Source: Gigaspora margarita
Taxonomy: Eukaryota > Glomeromycota > Glomeromycetes > Diversisporales > Gigasporaceae
Length of the DNA: 64,000 bases
Direction of reading: 5' to 3'
Assembly (NCBI GenBank): GCA_009809945.1
Contig: WTPW01001119.1
Location: 128,242-192,241 of the forward strand
Position numbers and translations under genes: made by a program. Position 1 is the first letter of the stretch, and each line of letters begins with the position of its first letter. Positions 49,199 through 59,690 of this stretch are shown here, in pieces. Below the pieces are notes generated by a model. That model saw only the letters and a program-made list of their open reading frames with translations, ran no database searches and was not told the DNA's origin.

Positions 49199-51299
49199 GG
49201 GAAAATCAATTATTGTTTATCAAATTTCTGGAATCTGGCACTGTCAGAGCAATAACGATATTTTTTACTAAGCTAACCTTACTTCTCCACTAATTAAAAG
49301 TTGTAGAGCACATTCTTGCGATTCTAATGGTGGTAAAATCAATAAAATTGGACTAGTATATCACAAGATATCATTAAAAAATGTTTCGCGACCATATAGA
49401 GTTTCTATGTAAACAATAATATTGTTTACATAGAAATAGAGGTCTTATCCGGTCAAAAATTTTGTATTTGGATATTCATTTGGTCAATCTTTTTAATATT
49501 CAAATATTCATTCAAAAATTTTGAAAATATTCAATGAATATTTACTGAATATTCATTGAATATTAAATATAGGGTCCTATTTTTTATACCCCCCACATTT
49601 ATTATTCATACCCCCCTGCAGATTTAACTTTTTTTAAAAATTTGAGCAAAGATATCTTAGTGACTACCAGACCAAATTTAGTAAACTTTTTTCTTTTACA
49701 TTCTATAGATTCATAGAATTCAAATAAAAAAAAGTTTACTGAATTTGGCCCAGTAGTTGCTGAGATACCTTTGCTCAAAGTTAGAAAAAAATCAAAACGT
49801 CCATCAAAACAAACTATACAAAATTTACTTTAAACTTTGAGCGAAGATATCTCTGCAACTACTAAGCCAAATTTAATGAACTTTTTTTTGTTTGAATTCT
49901 ATGAATCTATAGAATTAAAATAAAAAAAAAATTGATAGAATTTATCTTAATAATTACAGAGTTATCTTCACTCAAATTTTCAAAAAAAATCCAAAACGTC
50001 TATCAAAACAAGCTGCACCAAAATTTTTTCAAAACTTTAAGTGAAGATATCTTAGCAACCACCAAGTCAAATTCAATAAAATTTTTTTATTTGAATTCTA
50101 TGAAATACATAGAATTCAAATAAAAAAATTTTTATTGAATTTGACTTGGTGGTTGCTAAGATATCTTCACTTAAAGTTTTGAAAAAATTTTGGCGCAGCT
50201 TCTGTTTTGATGGACGTTTTGGATTTTTTTGAAAATTTGCGTGAAGATAACTCTGTAATTATTAAGATAAATTCTATAAATTTTTTTTTATTTTAATTCT
50301 ATAGATTCATAGAATTCAAACAAAAAAAAATCATTAAATTTGGCTTAGTAGTTGCAGAGATATCTTTGCTCAAAGTTTAAAGTAAATTTTGTATAGTTTG
50401 TTTTGATGGATGTTTTGATTTTTTTCTAACTTTGAGCAAAGGTATCTCAGCAACTACTGGGCCAAATTTAGTAAACTTTTTTTTATTTGAATTTTATGAA
50501 TCTATAGAATGTAAAAGAAAAAAGTTTACTAAATTTGGTCTGGTAGTCACTAAGATATCTTTGCTCAAATTTGTAAAAAAAGTTAAATCTGCAGGGGGGT
50601 ATGAATAATAAATGTAGGTGGTATAAAAAATAGGACCCTAAATATATAGTTCTAAATATAAAAAAAAATAAAGTAGTATAATTCAAAAACAAATAATTTT
50701 AAAAAATTCTCTTTAAGAAATTTGTTGTCTTAATCCAAAGTCACAATTTTGTTGAAGTAGATATTTATTTAATTTATAATTATAAAAGTTATAATATTTT
50801 AAAGTTTATATATATTTAAAAATTTGGTATTAAAAATTAGTTATATATATTTTTTAACTAATTAGAATTTATTATACAAAAATTAGCCAATCATATTTGA
50901 TTATTAATATCAAAATTTGCTACTTTTAATATATATATATTCAATGAATATTCAATGAATATATTTAGTGAAAATTTTAAATATTCAAATATTCATTTGG
51001 TAAAAATTTTATATATTCAAATATTCAAACATTCAGTGAATATTTGAATAAAACATTCATCGGATCAGACCTCTACATAGAAACTCTATATGGTCGCGAA
51101 ATGTTTTTTAACGATATCTTGTGATCTACTAGTCCAATTTTAATGATTTTACCACTATTAGAATCGCAAGAATGTGCTCTACAACTTTTAATTAGTGGAG
51201 AAGTAAGGTTAGCTTAGTAAAAAATATCGTTATTGCTCTGACAGTGCCAGATTCCAGAAATTTGATAAACAATAATTGATTTTCCCTAATTTTACTATA
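49199..51299. mobile_element. foldback related to 10089-10618
   Basis: Arms of about 240 bp (49199-49440 and 51060-51299) starting GGGAAAATCAATTATTG. They share order and motifs with the TTAA foldback: TTTTTACTAAG, CCACTAATTAAAAGTTGTAG and a centre with TATGTAAACAAT. Core GGACTAGTATATCACAAGAT at 49350-49369. The centre is displaced by ATTCAATGAATATTC word blocks (49480-49565, 50935-51060) and the hairpin array. Confidence 0.8.
49570..50640. mobile_element. hairpin-array foldback of five modules
   Basis: Ends TAGGGTCCTATTTTTTATAC and complement, followed by a CCCCCC tract. Between them are five similar hairpins of about 120 bp centred near 49705, 49905, 50110, 50305 and 50500, each with GATATCTT...ACTAC..CCAAATTTA and complement around a TTCTATAGAATT-like loop, linked by spacers containing AAAACGTCCATCAAAAC. 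The whole is also palindromic about 50110. The single-module relative is 6275-6522. Confidence 0.85.
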
Positions 51300-51342
51300 T
51301 ATAGTAATATATGTAGCCCCTGTTTGGTATACGGATCACAAA

Positions 51343-53230
51343 TTAATAGATTTCTGGATCAATAGTATTGCAGTTATGCTTTGAGGTTGCAAATCAAAAG
51401 GTTACCAGTTCGTATCTTTCTAAAAGCAAAAAATACAGTTATCCTTTTCTACAATTACCTTCTATACAATCACAAACTCTATACAATCACATAATATTTA
51501 ATACTATTTGTTTTATTATTAAAAAACCTTCTATATAATTACAAATGGCTTATAATCACTATTATATTTTTTTAGAATTTGCTAGACGATTTTAATAATA
51601 AAATTACCTCTTCATAATTATATTTATATATAATTATAGATAGTTTCTATATAAAAAAGTTATAATTTTACTAATTAAATCAATATTTATGCAATAATTA
51701 AATTGTTTAGAAAAATAAAATATACCTACTCTAAAATTTTATACAAATTGGATAACTTTTTATTAGTACAGTTTTTCATTTTACATATTTATAAATATAA
51801 TTAATAAATTTGTAATTTTTTTTATATAAATATAAAATAAAAAATTTATCAATAAAATATTAACTGATTTATATGAAAATTTTAGAGTAGATGTATTTTT
51901 AATCTTTTGAATTTAGTTTATTATTGCAAAAAATTAATTGGCTCAGTATTATTTGACTTTTATATATCAACAATCAATAATTGTATATAAAATTTTTAAA
52001 ATAAATTTAAAAAAATTTTAATTAGTGATTATTGCTATATATAAAAGTTAAAATTATACTAAGAAAATCGATTTTATGTAATTATAAATGTTATTCAAAA
52101 GAACAAAATATATTTACTCTGAAATTTTAATATAAATTAAATAAATTTTTATTAGTACAGTTTTTTATTTTCATATTTATAAAAATTTTGGAATTTTTTT
52201 TATAAAAACATAAAATAAAAAGATATATTAATAAAATATCAACCAATTTATATAAAAATTTTAGAGTAAATATATTTTGTTCTCCTAAACAATATTTATT
52301 ATGTATAATAATTGATTTGCTTAGTATTATTTTGACTTTTATATATAGTGATTGTATATAAAAATTTTTTAAATTTATTATAAAAAATTTTTATATATAA
52401 TTGTGGATAGTTGCTATATATAAAAGTCAAAATAGTACTAACCAAATTGATTATTATGCAATAATAAATGTTGTTCAGAAAAATAAAATACATTTACTCA
52501 AAAATTTTATATAAATTGGTTGATATTTCATTAATACATTTTTATTTTATGATTTTTTTAAAAAAAATTTCAAATTTTTAGCTATATTCATTAATACATA
52601 AAATAAAAACCTACTATAAAAAAGTTATCTGATTTGTATAAAAATTTAGAGTATATGTATTTGTTTTTGTATACAAATTTATTTATTATATAAAAGTTGA
52701 TTTAATTAGCTTATCTATATAACTACTATTTATAATTATAAATAATATTTTTAAAATACTTCTATTAAATCACTATTTTTATGTCAATTATAATTTGTAC
52801 TTATATAGAGGTAACTTTTATACAGTCACACTTTTTTATAATTACTATATTGGTGTTTGCCCAACTGTATAATTATATGGGAGAACAATTATAAAACAAA
52901 GCCAGCTGGTTAGAGAACTAAAACACCATAGGACAAAAGAACCCAAAACATTAACTTAACGATGAACTTAATTGAGCAGCTATTTTTTTGAAAATTTAGA
53001 ACTGTGAAATGGGTTGTATTAGGAACCTGATTTGGAATAACTGAAGTTACAAGATGTAATATAAAGCCTATAAGTCTGGATTTATACGATACTATATGAA
53101 CTCATAGCACAAGTAGGTTTGAATAGAGCTTGCAAAAACTTCTGATCACTCAAGTACGACAGGTTGTATATAAGCAGTCATAAAACAAGCCACATAATTG
53201 TTGGGCTTTACTCAGTGATATATAGAAGAA
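51343..53230 (+). mobile_element. tRNA-derived SINE, copy 1, split
   Basis: Head with A box TAGTATTGCAG (51363-51373) and B box AGTTCGTATCT (51407-51417); the body resumes at 52894 (AAAACAAAGCCAGCTGGTTA) and runs to about 53230. Copy 2 (53905-54345) shows the joined order. The break holds 51436-52891. Confidence 0.65.
51436..52891. mobile_element. ~1.46-kb hairpin-array element in a SINE
   Basis: Left end CAGTTATCCTTTTCTACAAT preceded by TA; right end AATTATATGGGAGAACAATTA followed by ATAAAAC. Near the ends are CTATACAATCACA repeats as in the 58505 element. The interior is AT-rich with several hairpins containing TATATATAAAAGTCAAAAT and complements. No transposase. Confidence 0.6.
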
Positions 53231-53292
53231 CAAATTGGAACAGATCCAAATATAAAGAGTTTAGAATAAAAAAAATACTTATTTGATTGATT

Positions 53293-53531
53293 AGGGCCAT
53301 AATATATATTATCTAATATTTATTTACTATAAGACCAGATTTCTCTTTCACTTAAGACCAATCAAAATACTCAATTTTGTTATACAAAAAAGTATATTTA
53401 TCTCATATTTTGTAATAATTATAGTTAAATAATTCTTGATTTTGATTGGCTAGTACTCTAGATTGTATAATTTAAAATTTTAGCTGATTTTACTATTTTC
53501 TAAAATTTTAGATAATATCTGTCATTGCCTT
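53293..53531. mobile_element. 239-bp MITE, ends AGGGCCATAATATA
   Basis: Imperfect inverted ends ending in GATAATATCTGTCATTGCCTT, similar to those of the 11959 element. The interior has ACCAATCAAAATACTC and its partner GATTTTGATTGGCTAG. Confidence 0.5.
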
Positions 53532-53905
53532 TAGCATCATCAATTATTAATTGATCTATTGTTGCTCAAGTCCATTAATTGGTGCTTAATTATTAATCTA
53601 AATCAATCAATAATTAAGTATAATATAACTGAGTTAATTCACTAATTAGATAATAGTATCTTTTGTAATAAATTGTTAAACTTGGTTGGTCAATATATTA
53701 TACTTGTGAAGATCTTGTATTTTAATTAGTTAATTTAGCAATTAGAGTTAAATTTTATTTTAATAAATTTGAAAGCTATAAAAAAATTCTTGATCAAATT
53801 ATAGTTATACAACAATATCTTTCTAACTTTTCTACAAAAAATTGATTGTGACTATAATTTTTATTAAAAAATCATCTTTATTCTAATTAAAAATATTCTT
53901 TGTTA
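53532..53905. repeat. AATTATTGATC word block
   Basis: Inverted copy of 45335-45480 at 53535-53612, followed by featureless AT-rich sequence. Confidence 0.45.
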
Positions 53906-54345
53906 TAGTTTTCTGGATCGATAGCATAGTGATTATGCTTTAATAATGCAAATCAAAAAGTTGCTAGTTCAAATCCTTCAAAGTTAAAATAACAAAAAAC
54001 TAGCTAGTTAGAAAACTGAAACAATATAGAAAACAGAAACCTGAAATATTAATAAACGGACTTAATTGGGCAGCTATTATTAAGAATATATAGTAGTAAA
54101 ATAAAATGAGTTAGAGCCCAATTTAGAATAACTAAAATCATGAAATATAATATAAGGCCTAAGTTTGATATATATGATACAGGATTCCAAACAATCTATA
54201 TAAAGTTATATTTAAAAATTACTAATATAGACCCTTTTTTAAAAAAAAAGATTATATTTAAAAGTAGGTATTGGATAAAAAGATTATATTCAAAATAGCT
54301 AATGACTAAATAGATTATATTTAAAATAGTACTAATGAGATAAGG
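53905..54345 (+). mobile_element. tRNA-derived SINE, copy 2
   Basis: A box TAGCATAGTGA (53922-53932), B box AGTTCAAATCC (53966-53976), 33 bp apart, a tRNA-like spacing. The body (CTAGCTAGTTAGAAAACTGA at 54000-54019, GGACTTAATTGGGCAGCTAT at 54058-54077) matches 52895-53100. The end contains tandem AGATTATATTTAAAA words. Confidence 0.7.
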
Positions 54346-54535
54346 GCTGTGTTAGAACCCAAACTATTAATAAATAGGTTAAAGGAAACCAAAAAAGAAA
54401 ATTTTGGTATACAATCACCAAACATTGCATTTTTAAATAGTAAATTTTGCAAATTTTAATCAAAAATAAGCATTCTTAAGCCAAATTTTGTATAAAAATA
54501 AGCAAACTAGTTACTGACCTATCTATATATAGCTC

Positions 54536-54687
54536 AAGGTCATTAGTCATCTGATTATTTTTTTATTAAAGGCCTACTCCTTTTCTCCCCTATTTAATAT
54601 AGATTTGGTCAGATTCTTATATATAATTTCAATATTTTTTACCCCTCCTCCCTCTCTAAAAAATCATCTGATTTTTGTTACTCCCTT
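54536..54687. mobile_element. ~155-bp MITE, copy C
   Basis: Third copy of the 13632 family, with the same pyrimidine-rich interior and TCATCTGATTTTTG end. Confidence 0.7.
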
Positions 54688-54689
54688 AA

Positions 54690-55027
54690 GTTTTATAAAT
54701 TTTATATTTAAATATGCTAATGAAAATTTAAAATAAAATTTTTTGTATTTTTTTTTATAAAAAATTTTGTATTTTTTTTAGAAAATATAGTTTTGTTTTT
54801 CTTTTTCTTTTTTTTTTTTTAGAAAATATAGTTTTGTTTTTTTTTTAAAATAGTGTATTTTAAAAAAAAGGGTTTAAAAATTTTATGTATCTACATGGCT
54901 GTGCACCTCGTAATTGACCAATCAAAAATGATTACATGAGCACATAATTTGTTGCTCACAATTGACTATTTTTTTTACTAAGTTTTTATAAAAAAAAAAT
55001 TGTTTTTTATTAATTTGAGTAAATCTA
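54690..55027. other. T-rich spacer
   Basis: Poly-T tracts, with a short duplication of TTTAGAAAATATAGTTTTG at 54778-54797 and 54819-54838. No gene. Confidence 0.5.
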
Positions 55028-56110
55028 TTTGTCACTGGCAGTGACAGTTACCAGACTGTGATCAACCAATTAGATCAAAGAATTATGTATAACATCAAGA
55101 AAATAAATAAGGCGCAGATTTGTACAAATCTGCAACCCTGAAATATTTCAACAAATTTTGCAATAACTTATGATCCAGTGGTCCAAACTTAACAATTTTG
55201 GTACCATTCGATTTGTCTTGATAAGCCGGTTCGAATGGTACCAAAATCGTTGAATTCCAATCACTAAAACGCAAGAAAATCCCAATCTAAGTGAATTTTA
55301 TAAACATCGAACGATCTTGTCAACTAGTAGTCAAAGTTTAATGATTTTGGTACCATTCGATTTCTCTCGATGAGACGGTTCGAACGGTACCAAAAACGAC
55401 AAAATTGGATCACTGGTTAACAAGTTATTTATAAAAACGATTTGTGGCGCAGTTCTGTGCAAAAATTTAAATTTCTTTTTTAAATTTCTGTGCAGAACTG
55501 CGCTACAAATCGTTTTTTACGAATAACTTGTTAACCAGTGATCCAATTTTGACATTTTTGGTACCGTTCGAACCGTCTCATCGAGAGGAATCGAATGGTA
55601 CCAAAATCATTAAATTCTAACTACTGGTTGACAAGATCATTCGATGTTTTAAAATTTACTTAGATTGGGATTTTCTTGCGTTCTAGTGATTGGAATTCAA
55701 TGATTTTGGTACCATTCGAACCGGTTCATCGAGACGAATCGAATGGTACCAAAATCGTTAAGTTTGGACTACTGGATCACAAGTTATTGCAAAATTTGTT
55801 AAAATTTTTCAGGGTCTTGTGCAGATCTGCACTTTATTTATTTTTCCGATGAATGTGAAAAATGCAAAAATTTTAATTTTTTTAAAAAATCATTTTTAAC
55901 TTAAAATTTTGTCTATGAAACTACTTTTTTTTATAAAAAAAAAATTTCTTGTAAAATTTTACTATATATAATACTTTACTTGAACCTTAACTATAGCTCT
56001 AACCCCAATCCTAGTAATAATAAGTTTGACACTTTGTTTTTGTTTTGATCATAACATTATATGATCTAATTGGTTGATCACAATCTGGTAACTGTTGCTA
56101 CCAGTGAAAA
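55028..56110. mobile_element. MITE of the 46397 family, opened by a foldback
   Basis: Ends TTTGTCACTGGCAGTGACAG and CTGTTGCTACCAGTGAAAA; the interior in reverse order matches 46397-46720, including TAGATCAAAG and the CCTAACC-type words at 55980-56010. Interrupted by 55101-55843. Confidence 0.7.
55101..55843. mobile_element. 743-bp foldback with GGTACC palindromic modules
   Basis: Arms start AAATAAATAAGGCGCAGAT; centre hairpin at 55444-55509. Each arm has two palindromes of the form GATTTTGGTACCATTCGA with its complement, separated by CGATGAGACG-like loops, and the core GGACTACTGGATCACAAGTT (55766-55785; inverted at 55165-55184). The same palindromes occur in the 25972 foldback. Confidence 0.85.
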
Positions 56111-56259
56111 ATATATTTTTTTCTATTATTTTTTAAAAAAAATAACATACAATTTGACAAACACAAAATTATAATATAGAGAAACTAATACTAATGCAAA
56201 CTAATAATTCTGACTGGTTAATAAGTCTAGTAGGATTTTTTTATAAAGTATCCTAACTG

Positions 56260-57240
56260 AGCCATAATTCTAGTCAAATCTAACCCTAACTAAAAACTCT
56301 AAAGAAATAAACACCAACAAACAGTACAAGCTACAACAAAAGTATCAATAATATAACAACAAAATTGATCCAGATAAAGAGAAATATATTCAAAAACAAC
56401 AAATCTAATAACTTTGAGAGTAACAACTTTAACAATAAACATGTCTAGAAAAATATTAGTAATTGCAAAAAAAAAAACTCAAATGACTCAAACAATCTAA
56501 CAACAAATTTAATACTTTTAAAAGTAATAATTTATGACAATATCATATCTAAAAGAAGAATATTAGTAAGAAAAAAAAAAAAAAAAAGCAACTCAAACAA
56601 TGTACTTGACTTTAATGACAAATTTAATAACTTTAAAAGCAGTAACTTTAATGATAAGAAATGTACTATAAAAGAAGAAAGAGAAAAAAAAATAAAAAAA
56701 AACCAAACAAAAAAAACAAAAAAAACTTATTATATCTAATGCAAGTTATAAAACAAGGCAAGACTTGCAACAAAACATGAAACTACACAAAACTATTCCA
56801 AAGAAATGTACAAGACTGCTACAGGAAACATTTCAAGACTATTACCAGAGAAATATACAAGGCTACTATCAGAAAAATGTGCAAGACCACTCACAAGGAG
56901 AAATATGCAAGACTACTCACCAAGAATGCTCTGTTTTTTACAACTTAAAGAAATGTGCTGACAATATATACATGACCATTCTATAAGAGACATGCAAAAT
57001 TACTCACTAAAGAAATATAGAATATTAAGTCTAGAAGAAAATCTAATAGTGGTACCAACAATGGCACCAATGAGAATACCAGTAATGATACTTGAAACAA
57101 TACCTGCAATAACACCAACAATAGTACCAATAATGATACCAATAATTATACCAATAACAATACTAGTAGCAGTAGCTAAAAAAAAAAAAATTATTAAGAA
57201 ATGAAAAAAAAAATCAAAACAAAAAAAAAATAATTATTAT
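56260..57240 (+). repeat. A-rich minisatellite region
   Basis: Three parts: about three diverged copies of a roughly 115-bp unit with AACAAATTTAATAACTTTAA (56395-56690); about five copies of a 27-bp unit with AATGTACAAGACTACTA (56800-56930); and a 12-15-bp ATACCAATAATG repeat (57050-57175). The open frames at 56765-56986 and 56992-57204 are produced by these repeats; I would not call them genes. Confidence 0.6.
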
Positions 57241-58101
57241 CTTATCTTGATGATCTTATTTATATACATGCAACATGAGCTTGTAGTACTATTAGATCTA
57301 AATAAATAAAATCTTTGCTTGGATCTTTTGATATCTAATCTATTTATAAGTTGATATAGCATTTATATTTAGATGCTTTTAAAAGTAACCAAATAGAATT
57401 ATATTTTCAAATAATATTAAATCAGCTATAGTCTATAGATTTTCTAAGCTATAACAAAAACTACCAAAAATAAAAAAAATTTTTTTGTGAAATTTTACTA
57501 ATAGCTATTATATTTTTTTAATTCTAACTCTAATTATAACTTGGTTTTTTAGGTTTAATTTATATATAATTTTTATTTAAAAAACAAACACATTTGTTTT
57601 TGACTATCATATTATATCTGATCCTAAATTTTGATTATTTAAAATTACAGTAAGTGAACAATTTTTTGAAAGAATACAAATCAACCAAAATTTAGTATTG
57701 AAATAGGCTAAAATTAATAAAAGGTGTGCTATTTATTATTTAATACCAATTCAGATAAGATTAGCAATATTTCTATATTTAGAATTAAAATTTTTATATG
57801 ATTTAAAAAATTTTAAAGATATTTTTGCTTATACCTTCTTATCTACAAAACTGACTTTAATAATATTTTACTAGTAGATATACAAGAACCTGTACTTAAA
57901 GGCAAAAATAATATTTACTTAGTACAAAAAACTTTTATAAAGGTCATTATTAGATTTTAATAAATTGTTTATATATTTGATTATTTTTAATTTTAAATAT
58001 ACATTAGTAAATTATATATATATAATCTTACATAAGTTATTATGGCCTATAATATAACAAAAATCCTACATTTGATACAGTTTATTACGTAATTTATTAT
58101 G
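57241..58101. other. AT-rich stretch without gene
   Basis: No frame or repeat apart from the segment 58000-58070 that is an inverted copy of 19365-19430. Confidence 0.4.
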
Positions 58102-58109
58102 AAATATTA

Positions 58110-58224
58110 CTAAGGTTGTTAATGGAGTACTCCAAACTATAATAAAACATATAAACCACTCCAGTTTGAAACTGAAGTGGTTTATATGTTTTATTATAGT
58201 TTGGAGTACTCCATTAACAACTCT
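58110..58224. mobile_element. 115-bp hairpin M(ITE) with 8-bp TSD
   Basis: Almost perfect hairpin (GTTGTTAATGGAGTACTCCA and complement) with arms of about 55 bp, flanked by the direct repeat AAATATTA (58102-58109 and 58225-58232). The 8-bp duplication suggests hAT. Confidence 0.75.
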
Positions 58225-58229
58225 AAATA

Positions 58230-58420
58230 TTACAGAATTTATTTCAAAATATTTCAAAATATATTGCGAAATATTGCAAAATAGACCAAATAAAAAATTG
58301 CAATTACCCCTCTTTGGGGTCGAGAAAGTAATATTTTGCATATTTTGTGATGATTTAGTATTGTTTTGCAATATTTGCAAATTTTTACAAATTTTCAAAA
58401 TTAAAAAATAAATAAATGTA
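58230..58420. repeat. TTTCAAAATATTTTGC word block
   Basis: Reiterated TTTCAAAATA and GCGAAATATTGCAAAAT words with a single GC-richer insert CCCCTCTTTGGGGTCG (58308-58323) that can form a small hairpin. Confidence 0.5.
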
Positions 58421-58504
58421 TATATATTTATATAATCATGCTTTTTTACAGATTTTTGCAAGGTTTTGCAATTTAATATAAAATTTTATATTTATTTATT
58501 ATTA

Positions 58505-59690
58505 CAGTCTAACCTCTATATAGTCACCCTCTATATAGTCACAAATCCAATATAATCACTTTTGTAAATTTACCAACCTTTTTACTATCACTTTCACCTC
58601 TATATAAGCACATTTGCATTATAATCACTATCACAATTTTTTATTTACTATCTATATAAAACTACCTCTACATAATCACATCATTATTATAAATATTTTG
58701 GATTAATTATTTTATTATTATAAATATTTTTATGCTATTTTATTATTTTTTAACAAATAAAAATTTTAAGTTTTGTTTTTTTTTTCAAATAATCGATTAT
58801 AATTGCTATATATAAAAGTTAAAATTGTACTAACTAAATCGATAATAATGCTCTAAGTAATATTGTCCAGGAGACAAAATTACATGTATGTTGAAATTTT
58901 GAAATAATTTAAATAATATTTTATTATTACACTTTTACAAGTTACACTTAGATGAAAAAAACTAAAAAAAATTAAAAATTTTTGAATTTAACTTTAAATC
59001 ATAAAAGTGTATTAATAAAATTTTAAGATATATGTAATTTTGTATCCTGAATAACTTTACTTAGATCATTTTCTTCGATTTGCTTAATATAATTTTGACT
59101 TTTATATATAGCTGCGATATACAATCATTTAAAAAAAGAATTTTTTAATTTTTTTTTTAAATAATTGTATATCGTAGCTACATATAAAAGTCCAAATTAT
59201 ATTAAGTAAATCGATAATAGTTATCTAAGTAAAGTTATTCGGAATACAAAATTACATATATTCTAAAATTTTGAAATCATTTGAATAAAATTTTATTAAT
59301 GCATTTTTATAATTTNNGANAAGTTCAAAAATTTTTAATTTTTTAATTTTTTTTTCGTCAAGGCGTAACTTGTAAAAGTATAATAATAAAATGTTATTCA
59401 AATTATTTCAAAATTTCAACAAATATGTAATTGTATCTCCTGAATAATGTTACTTAGAGCATTATTATCGATTTACTTAGTATAATTTTAACTTTTATAT
59501 ATGGCAATTATAATCAATTATTTAAAAAAAACAAAATTTAAAAATTTTTATTTATTAAAACTTCAATTTTTTTTATATATATAATTTTATTATAATTGTG
59601 ATTATATAGAATTCCCTCTATATTAGTCACATTTCTATATAATTACCACTTTTTGTATCCTGAAGGTGTGTCTATATGGAGATTAGACTA
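58505..59690. mobile_element. 1.19-kb Tc1/pogo-type hairpin-array element in TA
   Basis: TIR CAGTCTAACCTCTATATAGT and complement (GATTAGACTA end), TA on both sides. The subterminal sequence repeats CTCTATATAGTCAC. The interior has a central hairpin (about 59100-59190) and inverted flanking modules (58790-58980 with 59320-59530). Cores TCCTGAATAACTTTACTTAG (59045-59064) and TCCTGAATAATGTTACTTAG (59438-59457). Confidence 0.75.

Larger units (their letters stand above)
49158..51342. mobile_element. nested foldback stack, outer shell
   Basis: The outer inverted repeat GATCCATATGCCAAACAG (49160-49177) faces CTGTTTGGTATACGGATC (51321-51338). Inside it, 14-bp direct repeats TATAGTAATATATG (49185-49198 and 51300-51313) bound the foldback 49199-51299, which in turn holds 49570-50640. 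Confidence 0.6.

Noticed and set aside
49570-50640. CRISPR array or bacterial-type repeat
   Set aside because: The repeats are hairpin modules of about 200 bp with related spacers in a eukaryotic setting, not short direct repeats with unique spacers.
56765-57204. Repeat-rich open frames
   Set aside because: They follow the periodicity of minisatellites and have no other coding signal.
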